A DNA stretch of 64,000 nucleotides from positions 1,116,001 through 1,180,000 of the forward strand of contig NZ_AP023262.1 in assembly GCF_016756615.1 (NCBI RefSeq), in the 5' to 3' direction. Below, piece after piece: positions 45,218-53,741 of the stretch; position 1 is the first letter of the stretch, and the number at the start of each line of letters is the position of its first letter. Below the pieces are notes generated by a model. That model was not told the DNA's origin, searched no databases, and worked only from the letters and a program-made list of their open reading frames with translations. The stretch comes from Mesorhizobium sp. L-8-3 (GTDB lineage Bacteria > Pseudomonadota > Alphaproteobacteria > Rhizobiales > Rhizobiaceae). The translations under genes were made by a program, and so were the position numbers.

Positions 45218-47086
45218 GTGCCGCGACAATGGCGGTCCCCCGCCAGGCTGCGGAGCGACGACAAGAGTTTGAGTTCGACAGAGAGACAGGCCAAACGAGC
45301 CGACCCCGGCGAAATCGTTGCGGTGATCCGTCGCGTGCTCGCGGAGAACGGCCGCGACTACATCAAGGATTATGCGTTCGCCGTCCTGTGCCTGCTGACG
45401 ATCGCGGCCACCACCGCCTTCAGCGCCTGGATCATGCGCGACATCGTCGACGAAGTGTTCTACCAGCAGCGCTATGACCTCATCGCCCTGATCTGCGGGT
45501 CGATCGTCGTCGCCTTCACGCTGCGCGGGCTCGCCACCTACGGCCAGGCCGTGATCCTGGCCAAGATCGGCAACAATCTCGTCGCACGCTATCAGCGCCG
45601 TCTCTTCGACCATCTGATGAAGCTCGGCATCGACTTCTTCAACGATACGAGGTCGGGCCATCTCGCCGCGCAGATCAATCAGAACGTCAACGGGATACGG
45701 GACCTGCTCAGCATGACAATCACGGCGATCGCCCGCGACGCCGTCTCCCTGGTCGGTCTGGTCGGTGTGATGGTCACGCAGGACCCGGTGCTCTCGCTCG
45801 CCGCGCTCATCATCGCGCCGCCGCTGATCTATGCCGTCAACTACATCATGCGGCGGCTGCGGCGCGTGACGCGCGAATCGGTCGAGATCAATTCGCGCCT
45901 GATGGGCGCCATGCAGGAGGCCACCCAGGGCATCGCCATCGTGAAAGCCTTCACGATGGAGGAGCAACTCTCGAAGAAGATCGCCGCTCTCGTCGAAGGC
46001 GCCGAGGGGCGCGCCAACAAGATCGCCCGGGTGTCGGAGCGTGTGAGCCCGATCGCGGAGGTGCTGGCCGGCTTCGCCATCGCAGGGGTCATCGCCTATG
46101 CCGGCTACCGCGCCGCCTATGCGCAGCAGCCGCCGGGGGCCGTCTTCGCCTTCATCACCGCGCTTCTCCTCGCCTACGACCCGGCGCGCCGGCTGGCCCG
46201 CGTGCAGGTCAATCTCGAGCGGTCGCTGGTCAATGCCCGCATGATCTACGAGATCCTCGATCTCGAGCCGCGCCAGCGCGACAGGCCGGGCGCGACCGAA
46301 CTCGTCGTCGACAAGGGCGCCATCCGTTTCGAGAAGATCTCCTTCGGCTATAGCAGGGAACTGCCCGTGCTGCACAATGTGAGCTTCACCGCGGCGGCCG
46401 GCACCACCACGGCCATCGTCGGCGGCTCCGGCGCGGGCAAGTCGACGCTGATCGCGCTTCTGCAGCGCTTCTACGACCTCGACGCCGGCCGCATCACGAT
46501 CGACGGGCAGGACATCGCCACCGTCACCAAGAACTCGCTGCGCGCCAACATCGCCTATGTCTCGCAGCAGCCCTATCTGTTCGAAGGCAGCATCGCCGAC
46601 AATATCCGATACGGCCGCGCCGATGCGACCGACGCCGAGATCGAGGCGGCCGCCAGGCTCGCCCAGGCCGACGATTTCATCCGCAAGCAGCCGCAGGGCT
46701 ATGCCACGCTGGTCGGCGAGAACGGGGTGACGCTTTCCGGCGGCCAGCGCCAGCGCCTGTCGATCGCCCGTGCCATCGTGCGCAACGCGCCGATCCTGCT
46801 GCTCGACGAGGCGACCTCGGCGCTCGACAACGAATCGGAGGCCCGCGTCCAGGAAGCCCTGGCCGGGGTGATGAAAGGCCGCACCACGATCGTGATCGCG
46901 CACCGCCTCTCGACGGTCATCAATGCAGACCATATCGTGGTGCTTGAACATGGCCGACTGGTCGAAGAAGGCACGCACCGGTCGCTGCTGGCCGACAGGC
47001 ACGGGGTCTATGCCCGCTTCCACCGGCTGCAGGGAGATACCGGTCTAAGCCTGGTCGACGATATCGGGCAGGCCGAGCCTGTATGA
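45218..47086 (+). CDS. ABC exporter, fused membrane and ATPase domains (MsbA/multidrug type)
   Basis: 622-residue half-transporter that works as a homodimer. Residues ~50-330 form the six-helix exporter domain (YAFAVLCLLTIAATTAFSAWIMRDIVD; FFNDTRSGHLAAQINQNVNGIRDLLSMTIT), and ~360-610 the ATPase: Walker A VGGSGAGKSTLI, LSGGQRQRLSIARA, Walker B ILLLDEATSALDNESEARVQ, His in IAHRLST. The MsbA-like layout fits lipid A core or drug export, but substrate is not given. Start is uncertain: GTG at 45218 lacks a well-spaced site, and a TTG at 45269 is an alternative. Confidence 0.9.
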   Translation: MPRQWRSPARLRSDDKSLSSTERQAKRADPGEIVAVIRRVLAENGRDYIKDYAFAVLCLLTIAATTAFSAWIMRDIVDEVFYQQRYDLIALICGSIVVAFTLRGLATYGQAVILAKIGNNLVARYQRRLFDHLMKLGIDFFNDTRSGHLAAQINQNVNGIRDLLSMTITAIARDAVSLVGLVGVMVTQDPVLSLAALIIAPPLIYAVNYIMRRLRRVTRESVEINSRLMGAMQEATQGIAIVKAFTMEEQLSKKIAALVEGAEGRANKIARVSERVSPIAEVLAGFAIAGVIAYAGYRAAYAQQPPGAVFAFITALLLAYDPARRLARVQVNLERSLVNARMIYEILDLEPRQRDRPGATELVVDKGAIRFEKISFGYSRELPVLHNVSFTAAAGTTTAIVGGSGAGKSTLIALLQRFYDLDAGRITIDGQDIATVTKNSLRANIAYVSQQPYLFEGSIADNIRYGRADATDAEIEAAARLAQADDFIRKQPQGYATLVGENGVTLSGGQRQRLSIARAIVRNAPILLLDEATSALDNESEARVQEALAGVMKGRTTIVIAHRLSTVINADHIVVLEHGRLVEEGTHRSLLADRHGVYARFHRLQGDTGLSLVDDIGQAEPV

Positions 47087-47108
47087 GATTTGAGCAAGGG
47101 GTCAGCAC

Positions 47109-47921
47109 ATGAGCGAGATGGGGCTTGTGGTCGTGGGCGCGGCCGGCCGGATGGGCCAGGCGCTGATCCGCGCCATCCATGAGACGTCGGGCGCGCGCCT
47201 CGCAGGCGCCGTCGAACGCCCGGGCTCGGCGCATCTCGGCAAGGATGCGGGCGAACTCGCCGGCGCGGGACGGCTCGGCGTCGCCATCTCCGACGACCCG
47301 CTGCCCGTCTTCGCCAAGGCGGACGGCGTGCTGGATTTCACCGCGCCCGCCGCGACGGTGGAGTTCGCAGGCTATGCGGCGCAGGCCCGTATCGTGCATG
47401 TCATCGGCACCACCGGATGCTCGGCCGAGGACGACGCCCGGATCGCCGCGGCCGCCCGTCACGCCACGATCGTCAAATCGGGCAATATGAGCCTCGGCGT
47501 CAACCTTCTGACCGTGCTGGTCGAGCAGGCGGCGCGCGCGCTCGGACCGGAGGATTTCGACATCGAAGTCCTTGAAATGCACCACAAGCACAAGGTCGAC
47601 GCGCCCTCCGGCACGGCGATCCTGCTCGGCAAGGCCGCCGCGACGGGTCGCGGCATCGAGCTCGAAGGCCATGACGTCAGGGTCAGAGACGGTCACACCG
47701 GCCCCCGGCCCGAAGGCGCGATCGGCTTCGCCACCTTGCGCGGCGGCAGCGTCGTCGGCGACCATTCCGTCATCCTGGCCGGCGCCGGCGAGCGCATCGT
47801 GCTGTCGCATCATGCCGAGGACCGGACGCTTTTCGCGCGCGGCGCGGTCAGGGCAGCGCTCTGGGGCAAGGGCCGGAAGCCCGGCCTCTATTCGATGCGC
47901 GACGTACTCGGCCTGTCTTGA
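47109..47921 (+). CDS. dapB: 4-hydroxy-tetrahydrodipicolinate reductase
   Basis: 270-residue DapB, second step of the lysine/diaminopimelate branch. Nucleotide loop [43 protein letters not shown], catalytic [13 protein letters not shown], and a terminal MRDVLGL. Located 22 bp after the exporter gene and 36 bp before gpmA, all in one direction. Confidence 0.95.
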   Translation: MSEMGLVVVGAAGRMGQALIRAIHETSGARLAGAVERPGSAHLGKDAGELAGAGRLGVAISDDPLPVFAKADGVLDFTAPAATVEFAGYAAQARIVHVIGTTGCSAEDDARIAAAARHATIVKSGNMSLGVNLLTVLVEQAARALGPEDFDIEVLEMHHKHKVDAPSGTAILLGKAAATGRGIELEGHDVRVRDGHTGPRPEGAIGFATLRGGSVVGDHSVILAGAGERIVLSHHAEDRTLFARGAVRAALWGKGRKPGLYSMRDVLGLS

Positions 47922-47957
47922 ACCCTCCCTGCCCCCAACAGTCCAGAAAGGAAGACG

Positions 47958-48575
47958 ATGTCCGGAACCCTCGTGCTCGTGCGTCATGGCCAGAGTGATT
48001 GGAACCTGAAGAACCTCTTTACCGGCTGGCGGGACGTGGACCTGACAGAAAAGGGCCATGCCGAGGCCAAGGCCGCCGGCGAGAAGCTGAAGGCAAGGGG
48101 ACTGAAATTCGACATCGCCTTCACCTCGGCGCTGATCCGGGCCCAGAAGACCTGCCAGCACATTCTCGACGCGGTCGGCCAGAGCAATCTGAAGACGGTC
48201 AAGAACCTGGCGCTCAACGAGCGCGACTATGGCGACCTCTCGGGCCTCGACAAGGACGACGCGCGGGCGAAATGGGGCGAGGAGCAGGTGCATGTCTGGC
48301 GCCGCTCCTACGACGTCCCGCCCCCCAATGGCGAGAGCCTGAAGGACACGGGCGCACGCGTGTGGCCCTATTATCTGCATGATATGCAGCCGCATGTGCT
48401 GCGCGGCGAGACCGTGCTCGTGGCCGCCCACGGCAATTCGCTGCGCGCCCTGATCATGGCGCTCGACGGGCTCACCGGCGAGGAGATCGTCAAGCTCGAG
48501 CTCGGCACCGGCGTGCCCGTGGTCTACCGGCTGAATGCCGATTCGACCGTGGCCTCGAAAGAGGTGCTCGGCTGA
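47958..48575 (+). CDS. gpmA: 2,3-bisphosphoglycerate-dependent phosphoglycerate mutase
   Basis: 205-residue dPGM, the short form common in alphaproteobacteria. Catalytic-His signature [74 protein letters not shown], and [45 protein letters not shown] precedes the ATG. It interconverts 3- and 2-phosphoglycerate. Confidence 0.95.
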   Translation: MSGTLVLVRHGQSDWNLKNLFTGWRDVDLTEKGHAEAKAAGEKLKARGLKFDIAFTSALIRAQKTCQHILDAVGQSNLKTVKNLALNERDYGDLSGLDKDDARAKWGEEQVHVWRRSYDVPPPNGESLKDTGARVWPYYLHDMQPHVLRGETVLVAAHGNSLRALIMALDGLTGEEIVKLELGTGVPVVYRLNADSTVASKEVLG

Positions 48576-48719
48576 TTTCCGGCGCGGCGTGCCTTCACGT
48601 CGACGCGCCGCTAACATCTTGAATCTACGCGTCGCCCGGAATTGCGCCGGTTTTCGGGCGATGCGACGAAACCCTGACCCAGGGGAAAGAGAGACCGGTC
48701 GAAAACGGCAAAAAGCGCG

Positions 48720-48747
48720 TTGACACCGAAGGCCCGGCCGCTTAGAT
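48720..48747 (+). promoter_or_regulatory. Sigma-70-type promoter for tRNA-Leu
   Basis: TTGACA (48720-48725) and TTAGAT (48742-48747) are separated by 16 nt, and the -10 box ends 13 nt before the mature tRNA 5' end. Confidence 0.6.
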
Positions 48748-48760
48748 GAGCGGCGCACCT

Positions 48761-48845
48761 GCCCAGGTGGCGGAATTGGTAGACGCGCACGGTTCAGGTC
48801 CGTGTGCCGCAAGGCGTGGAGGTTCGAGTCCTCTCCTGGGCACCA
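48761..48845 (+). tRNA. tRNA-Leu (anticodon CAG)
   Basis: 85 nt with an encoded CCA end. Acceptor stem GCCCAGG/CCTGGGC, D-loop TGGCGGAATTGGTAGACGC, anticodon stem CACGG/CCGTG with loop TTCAGGT (anticodon CAG), a long variable arm typical of class II tRNAs, and T-arm GAGGTTCGAGTCCTC. It reads CTG, a major codon in this high-G+C genome. Confidence 0.96.
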
Positions 48846-48867
48846 TTTTCCATATCTCACGCGAGTT

Positions 48868-49037
48868 GCTTCGCTCACCGCTCCGATGGGGCGGCCTGAC
48901 CGGCCGACGGGCGGTCGCCCTTGCGAACCCTTCGGGTTCGATCTTGATCTCACGCCGGTTCGCTTCGCTCGCGGCTCCGATGGGGCGGCCTGACCGGCCG
49001 ACGGGCGGTCGCCCTTGCGAAGCCTTCGGGTTCGATC
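48868..49037. repeat. Direct repeat, two 76-bp copies, immediately after tRNA-Leu
   Basis: Copies at 48868-48943 and 48962-49037, offset 94 bp, both running GCTTCGCTC...CTCCGATGGGGCGGCCTGAC...CTTCGGGTTCGATC with a few differences. They begin 23 bp past the tRNA end. No integrase or other mobile gene is present. Confidence 0.7.
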
Positions 49038-49205
49038 ACGAAATCCACGTCAAGACTGGCCAGTTGCTGTCCGCCAATCCCTTCATCGGCCGCCTCCGCG
49101 AGATCAAGGGGCACTCGCGAACTCGTCATCGATGGTACGCGCATAGGCATAGCGACGGCACCTTTTGGCGCCGCCGGCAGCAGCCACGGTTCCATCATCA
49201 TTTAT

Positions 49206-49584
49206 AACCGTTTGTTAAGAACTGCGCTTGGCAACCGTCGGTCCGCGACGGCGGAACCGAAGACGGAACGTCCCCGGCCGCAACCAGGGCGATGTCCAAC
49301 AGGGTGCGGTTACACTTGGCGTTGCCTGCAGAAGATTTGCCATCTCAAGAATAGAATCACGCGGATAAGTAACCCGTAGTATACGTTCGAAAGCCTTTGA
49401 CCTCGACCAGCAGAGGCATCGCTCGCCAGAATCCGCAAGCTGCAATACTGACGGCCTGACGCACTGTTACCAGGCGATTCCATTCGTGTTGCTTCGCCAC
49501 TTTCTGGCCGGATTCCAGCCGCATTTGCTGCCTCAATTCGTTTCTACCGCTCCGGATAGTTAACCAACGGAGCGACGACGCACC
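49206..49584. other. Intergenic region before the RlpA-like gene
   Basis: About 380 bp of lower G+C than its surroundings. No gene, RNA or strong repeat is recognised; it presumably carries the RlpA-like gene's promoter and leader. Confidence 0.45.
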
Positions 49585-49941
49585 ATGTCGAAAACCTTTG
49601 CCGCGGTCGCCGGCGCAACGCTGGCAACCGGAGTGTTCTTTGCTGCCTCGACCATGCCGGCTTCCGCCCAGTGCGGCCGCGCCTCATGGTATGCGCTGAC
49701 CTCGAAGACCGCGTCGGGCGAACGCATGAACCCCTCGGCCATGACGGCCGCGCATCGCAGCCTGCCCTTCGGCACGAAGCTGAAGGTGACCAATAAGCGC
49801 AACGGCAAGAGCGTGGTCGTGCGGGTGAACGACCGGGGCCCCTTCATCAAGGGCCGCGTTCTCGATCTTTCCAAGGGCGCAGCCGGCAAGCTGGGTTTCA
49901 TCGGCGCCGGCCATACATCGGTCTGCATGGAGCGCATCTGA
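49585..49941 (+). CDS. RlpA-like septal ring/DPBB-domain lipoprotein-family protein
   Basis: 118-residue exported protein. A signal peptide ([24 protein letters not shown]) precedes a double-psi beta-barrel domain: [51 protein letters not shown] and [16 protein letters not shown], with the catalytic-type Asp in NDRGPF. It has no SPOR domain and no lipobox Cys, so it is a minimal form. RlpA proteins cleave glycan strands lacking stem peptides; activity in this short form is inferred. Confidence 0.88.
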   Translation: MSKTFAAVAGATLATGVFFAASTMPASAQCGRASWYALTSKTASGERMNPSAMTAAHRSLPFGTKLKVTNKRNGKSVVVRVNDRGPFIKGRVLDLSKGAAGKLGFIGAGHTSVCMERI

Positions 49942-50059
49942 CGACGCTTCCGCGCCGGCGATCGAGGTCGCGTGCATGCCTCAGCATCCACAACCACCGG
50001 GAGTGTCAACATCCAGCGTTGTGTACACATCTCCGTCGCCAGGGAGAGGCGCGACGTGG

Positions 50060-50210
50060 AGGTCCCCCTCGCCCCCGTATTTCACGGGAGAGGGTAAGGG
50101 TGAGGGGCACTTTTTGAAGCGCTTGCGCCGCCCCTCAACTGCCTGCCCGTCCTCCGCAGCAGCTGCGGAGGGTGGACCGGCATCTTCTCCCCGTGAAGGA
50201 CGGGGAGAAG
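50060..50210. repeat. Family R4 repeat with adjacent hairpin
   Basis: 50064-50110 is a GTGAGGGG-type hairpin (GGTCCCCCTCGCC...GGGTGAGGGGC). 50141-50210 is the R4 block CCTGCCCGTCCTCCGCAGC... with a CTTCTCCCCG/CGGGGAGAAG stem, matching 16031. Fills the interval after the RlpA-like gene. Confidence 0.6.
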
Positions 50211-50275
50211 ACAGACGGCCGCAGCCGCCCACCCAATCTGCAAGGATTTGTGCATCCCCTGGAGTGCCGTTGGAA

Positions 50276-51331
50276 TCAAGCCGTGAGGCGGGCCGCGGCC
50301 GTCGCGGCCATGGCTTCGGGCAGGCTCATGCCCCATTCGCGCCGGCAATAGGCGCGGAAATCGAAACAGGGCAGGCCCGGGCAGACTTCGAACTCGATAA
50401 GATGGACCGTGTCGTCGGCCTCGACCCTGAAGTCGATTGAGAAGACGTCGCGCAGGCCGAGACCCGCCATCAGCCTGGCGGCTATCCCGCGGATTGCCTG
50501 GTCGGCTGCGGGCTGGAGGTCGGCCACGGGAACGAGCTGTGGTTCCACATAAAGCCCATCCGCCTTCGCGACCGCGCCCGTTCCGCCATAGAGCGCCATG
50601 CTGTCGGCCATGGTCTGGAAGTCGCCGCCGGAATCGACGAAATAGACGCCGAGCGCCTCCGGCCCGGCATCCGGCCTTACGGCCAGGAAACTCGCCCGCA
50701 CATTGCGGCCCGTGACATAGGGCTGGACGACGACATCGTCCCGGTAGGCCGAGAACACGCGGCGGCTGAGATCGAGCGCCCGGGCCTTGGACCGGGCTTG
50801 CGAATCCTCCCAGATGCCGATCTTTGCGCCGAGCCGGTTCGGCTTCACGAAATAACCCTGCGCGGCCTCGGGCGGCGGCACGATCCAGGTTCCGTCGCGG
50901 GCAAGCCCCGCCGCCGGCACCGGCAGGCCGAGCGCCTTCAGCACCGCGCCCGAGCGGAACTTGTCCTGGCAGAGCGCGAACAGCGTGTCGTCCGAGCCGA
51001 TCGTCGGCAGGCCCTGGAGCCGGGCGAGAACCGGGCCCGCGCCGCCGCGGAAATAGGCGATGCCGTCGGTGAGCGTCCAGACCAGCCTTCGGCGATCCGC
51101 GTGAGGCTCGGCCAGGACGGCGGCGGCATGGTCGAGTTCGACCGGGCTGAAGGCGATGCCGCGGCGGGCGCAGGCCCCGGCGAGGTCTTCGAACTCCAGC
51201 GCAAGGTCGGTCGACTGGGCGAGATAGGAGCTGATCTCCGTGGCGCGATCCGGCTCGAAGCCCATGGCTGCCAATCGGGTCCGGCACGCCTCCTCCGGTT
51301 CGTGGATCAGGACGAGTTCGGGCAGGGCCAC
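50276..51331 (-). CDS. ATP-grasp-fold protein of unknown substrate
   Basis: 351 residues. An N-terminal Rossmann-like region (LVLIHEPEEACRTRLAAMGFEP) is followed by a D-Ala-D-Ala-ligase-like ATP-grasp core: CQDKFRSGAVLKALGLPVPA, YFVKPNRLGAKIGIW (ATP Lys), VVVQPYVTGRNVRASFL, and the metal-binding DVFSIDFRVEADDTVHLIEFEVCPGLPCFDF (Asp/Glu with the usual N position changed to C). It resembles ligases that join amino acids or peptides. It precedes the lactonase operon's 3' end by 15 bp in the same direction, so it may be co-transcribed with it. Function not recognised. Confidence 0.8.
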   Translation of the reverse strand: MALPELVLIHEPEEACRTRLAAMGFEPDRATEISSYLAQSTDLALEFEDLAGACARRGIAFSPVELDHAAAVLAEPHADRRRLVWTLTDGIAYFRGGAGPVLARLQGLPTIGSDDTLFALCQDKFRSGAVLKALGLPVPAAGLARDGTWIVPPPEAAQGYFVKPNRLGAKIGIWEDSQARSKARALDLSRRVFSAYRDDVVVQPYVTGRNVRASFLAVRPDAGPEALGVYFVDSGGDFQTMADSMALYGGTGAVAKADGLYVEPQLVPVADLQPAADQAIRGIAARLMAGLGLRDVFSIDFRVEADDTVHLIEFEVCPGLPCFDFRAYCRREWGMSLPEAMAATAAARLTA

Positions 51332-51346
51332 TGCGATCCCCCGGAC

Positions 51347-52216
51347 CTACAAAAGCACTGGCGGCTCGAAACGCCCCTTCACCGGAATGTCCAGCAGGAA
51401 AGTCTTGCCGGCATGCGGATCCGCCGCACGCGCGGCCTCGTCCATGCCTTCCCATGCCGAGGTGACGACAAGGCGATCGGCCCGCGGCCTGACAAAGGCC
51501 GGACAGGAGCTCTGCCTGGCCGGAACGGCGACGGTGCGGATCAGCGCGCCGTCGGGCGAATAGGCGTCGACCGCGCCGGCGCCCCAGCGCGCGTTCCAGA
51601 CGACACCCTCGGCGTCGACCACCGCACCGTCGGGCCCACCTTCCCTGCCACGGCAATCGGCGAAGATCTTCGGCTCACCCCGCGGCAGCCCGGTCTCGGG
51701 ATCGCAATCGACGCGGAACAGCACGTTCTTCACCGTGCCGGTGAAATAGGCGGTTCGCCCGTCGGGCGCGAAACATATGGCGTTGGGGATCGTCACGTCG
51801 GAGACGATCTTCCTTAGTTCGCCCTTGCGGAACCAGTAGATGGCGCCGGCCCGAGGTTCCGCCTTCTTGCCCATGGTGCCGATCCAGAAGGTGCCGGACG
51901 GATGGGTGCGCGCGTCGTTCGACCGCGTGCCGGCATTGTCGGCTTCGAGCGGCGTGTGGAGCGTCAGCGCGCCCGACTTGCGGTCGCGGAGATAGAGGCC
52001 GGTTTCGGTGACGAGGAGTTGGCGCCCGCCATCGACGCCGGCGACGGCGCTCGCCAGCTCGGGCAGGTCGTGGACCCGCTCGGCGCCGCCGGAGACCGGC
52101 TTTTCGAGCAGCTTGCGGCCGAGAATGTCGAACCAGAACAGGCTCTCCGTGGCGGGGTCGTAGCTCGGTCCCTCGCCCAGATGGCAGACGGTCTCCGAGA
52201 AGATGGAAGCGCTCAT
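51347..52216 (-). CDS. SMP-30/gluconolactonase-family sugar lactonase
   Basis: 289-residue six-bladed beta-propeller lactonase: LGEGPSYDPATESLFWFDILG (metal Glu), SNDARTHPSGTFWIGTMG (metal Asn), TIPNAICFAPDGRTAYFTGT (Asn), and GPDGAVVDAEGVVWNARW (metal Asp). It hydrolyses aldonolactones to aldonic acids. The start overlaps the aldolase stop (ATGA at 52213-52216). Third gene of an SDR - aldolase - lactonase operon that fits non-phosphorylative or DeLey-Doudoroff-type sugar oxidation. Confidence 0.9.
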   Translation of the reverse strand: MSASIFSETVCHLGEGPSYDPATESLFWFDILGRKLLEKPVSGGAERVHDLPELASAVAGVDGGRQLLVTETGLYLRDRKSGALTLHTPLEADNAGTRSNDARTHPSGTFWIGTMGKKAEPRAGAIYWFRKGELRKIVSDVTIPNAICFAPDGRTAYFTGTVKNVLFRVDCDPETGLPRGEPKIFADCRGREGGPDGAVVDAEGVVWNARWGAGAVDAYSPDGALIRTVAVPARQSSCPAFVRPRADRLVVTSAWEGMDEAARAADPHAGKTFLLDIPVKGRFEPPVLL

Positions 52217-52851
52217 GGCCGGCCGTCCCCGAAGATCTCGTCCCACGCCGTAACAGCCGCGTCCGCGCGGGCACGCACAGTTTCGACATTCATATCCGGC
52301 GCGAACAGGCTGGAGCCGAGGCCGAAGGTCCTCACCCCGACTGCGGCATAGTCGGCGAAATCCGTCTCGGAGACGCCGCCGACCGCGCCGACCACCGTGT
52401 CGGAAGGCAGCACAGCCCGGATCGCCGCAATGCCCTTCGGCCCAAGCGCCGCAGCCGGAAAGAATTTCAGCGCCGATGCGCCGAGCCGCAAGGCGAGCAA
52501 TGCCTCGCTCGGCGTGAAGACGCCCGGCATCGTGACCATACCGTGATGGCCGGCCCGCTCCATCACCGCCACGTCGATGTTGGGGCTGACCAGCAGGCGT
52601 CCGCCGACGGCATGGAGCCGGTCGACCTGGTCCGCCTCCAGCACCGTCCCTGCGCCGACCAGGGTGGAGCCGGGCAGGGCCAATACGAGATTTTCGATGG
52701 ACGTGAACGGATCGGGCGAGTTGAGCGGCACCTCGATCGCCTCGATGCCGGCCTCGAACACCGCCCGGCCGACCGCGACGGCCATTTCGGGCCGCACGCC
52801 GCGCAGGATCGCCACGAGGCTGCGGCGAAGCGGAGGGAACGACGCGGTCAT
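52213..52851 (-). CDS. 2-dehydro-3-deoxy-6-phosphogalactonate aldolase (KDPG/KDPGal aldolase family)
   Basis: 212-residue class I aldolase of the DgoA/Eda family. LVAILRGVRPEMAVAVGRAVFEAGIEAIEVPLNSPDP (catalytic Glu in EVPLN is the DgoA type), GAGTVLEADQVDRLHAVGGRLLVSPNID, and the Schiff-base Lys in LKFFPAAALGPKGIAAIRAVLP. The LNSP motif supports a phosphogalactonate substrate. It overlaps the SDR by one base (TAATG) and the lactonase by four. Confidence 0.88.
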   Translation of the reverse strand: MTASFPPLRRSLVAILRGVRPEMAVAVGRAVFEAGIEAIEVPLNSPDPFTSIENLVLALPGSTLVGAGTVLEADQVDRLHAVGGRLLVSPNIDVAVMERAGHHGMVTMPGVFTPSEALLALRLGASALKFFPAAALGPKGIAAIRAVLPSDTVVGAVGGVSETDFADYAAVGVRTFGLGSSLFAPDMNVETVRARADAAVTAWDEIFGDGRP

Positions 52852-53618
52852 TACAGGAAACCTCCGTCGACGATGAGCGTCTGGGCCGTCAGCATGCGCG
52901 ATGCGTCCGAGGCCAGGAACAGGCAAGGCCCCACGACGTCTTCGGGTTTCATGACCTCGTTGAGGCATTGCTTGGCGACATGGGCCGCAAGGGTTTCATC
53001 CGTCACCCAGAGCTTCTGCTGGCGCTCGGTGATCACCCAGCCCGGCGCGATCGCGTTGACGCGGATGCCGTCCTTGCCGAGCCGGCCGGCCAGCCCCTTG
53101 GTGAGGCCGATGATGCCCGCCTTGGCGGCGGTATAGGAGGGCATATCAGGGTGGTTGATGAGGAAGGAGGTCGAGGTGAAATTGATGATGGAGCCCCTGC
53201 CGGCCGCCTTCATGCCCGGGGCGACCGCCTGGGCGGTGAAGAAATGCGGGCGCAGGTTGATCGACTGGTTGGCGTCCCAGAACTCGACGGTGACGTCTTC
53301 GATCGCATGGCGGTCGTCGAGCGCCGCATTGTTGACCAGCACGGTGACCGGGCCGTGCGCCTCGGCCGCCCGGGCGACGGCGGCGCGCAGCGCCTCGACG
53401 TCACGCAGGTCGGCCTTCAGGAACAAAGGACGCCGACCCGTTTCCCGTTCGATCCGGTCGCAGAGCGAAACGCTCGCGGCTTCCGCGATGTCGATGAAGG
53501 CGACCTTCGAGCCCTGCCGGACAAAACCTTCCGTCAGCGCCGCGCCGATGCCTGTAGCGCCGCCGGTAATCAGCACCGAAGCGCCGTCGAGATCGGGGAA
53601 CCTCGCCGAAGGCATCAT
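52851..53618 (-). CDS. SDR-family sugar or polyol dehydrogenase
   Basis: 255-residue classical SDR: ITGGATGIGAALTEGF, NNAALDDRHAIEDV, catalytic Ser in IINFTSTSF, YTAAK, RVNAIAPGWVITERQ, LTAQTLIVDGGF. The LNPHFFTAQAV-like stretch and PxxxxTER region resemble galactose or L-arabinose 1-dehydrogenases. The ATG at 53618 has AGGAG 8 nt upstream; an in-frame ATG at 53636 has a site too close. It heads the SDR-aldolase-lactonase operon; the matching dehydratase and kinase are not in the window. Confidence 0.88.
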   Translation of the reverse strand: MMPSARFPDLDGASVLITGGATGIGAALTEGFVRQGSKVAFIDIAEAASVSLCDRIERETGRRPLFLKADLRDVEALRAAVARAAEAHGPVTVLVNNAALDDRHAIEDVTVEFWDANQSINLRPHFFTAQAVAPGMKAAGRGSIINFTSTSFLINHPDMPSYTAAKAGIIGLTKGLAGRLGKDGIRVNAIAPGWVITERQQKLWVTDETLAAHVAKQCLNEVMKPEDVVGPCLFLASDASRMLTAQTLIVDGGFL

Positions 53619-53741
53619 CGTGGCCGCTCCTTCCATTCCCCTCGGGTCGCGTGAGGACAGCGCGGTTTGTCCGCCATGACGGCACCCGCGTCAACAGCCA
53701 GCCAGGAGAAAGGGCTGGACATGCCGCCCTGGCCCGGGGGG

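Noticed and set aside
45038..48953. Long minus-strand open frames (661 and 677 codons) opposite the exporter, dapB and gpmA
   Set aside because: The + strand genes show complete conserved families, while the minus translations are Arg/Asp/His-rich with no motifs.
48761..49584. Genomic island integrated at tRNA-Leu
   Set aside because: No integrase, no duplicated tRNA 3' end and no foreign gene downstream; only a tandem repeat.
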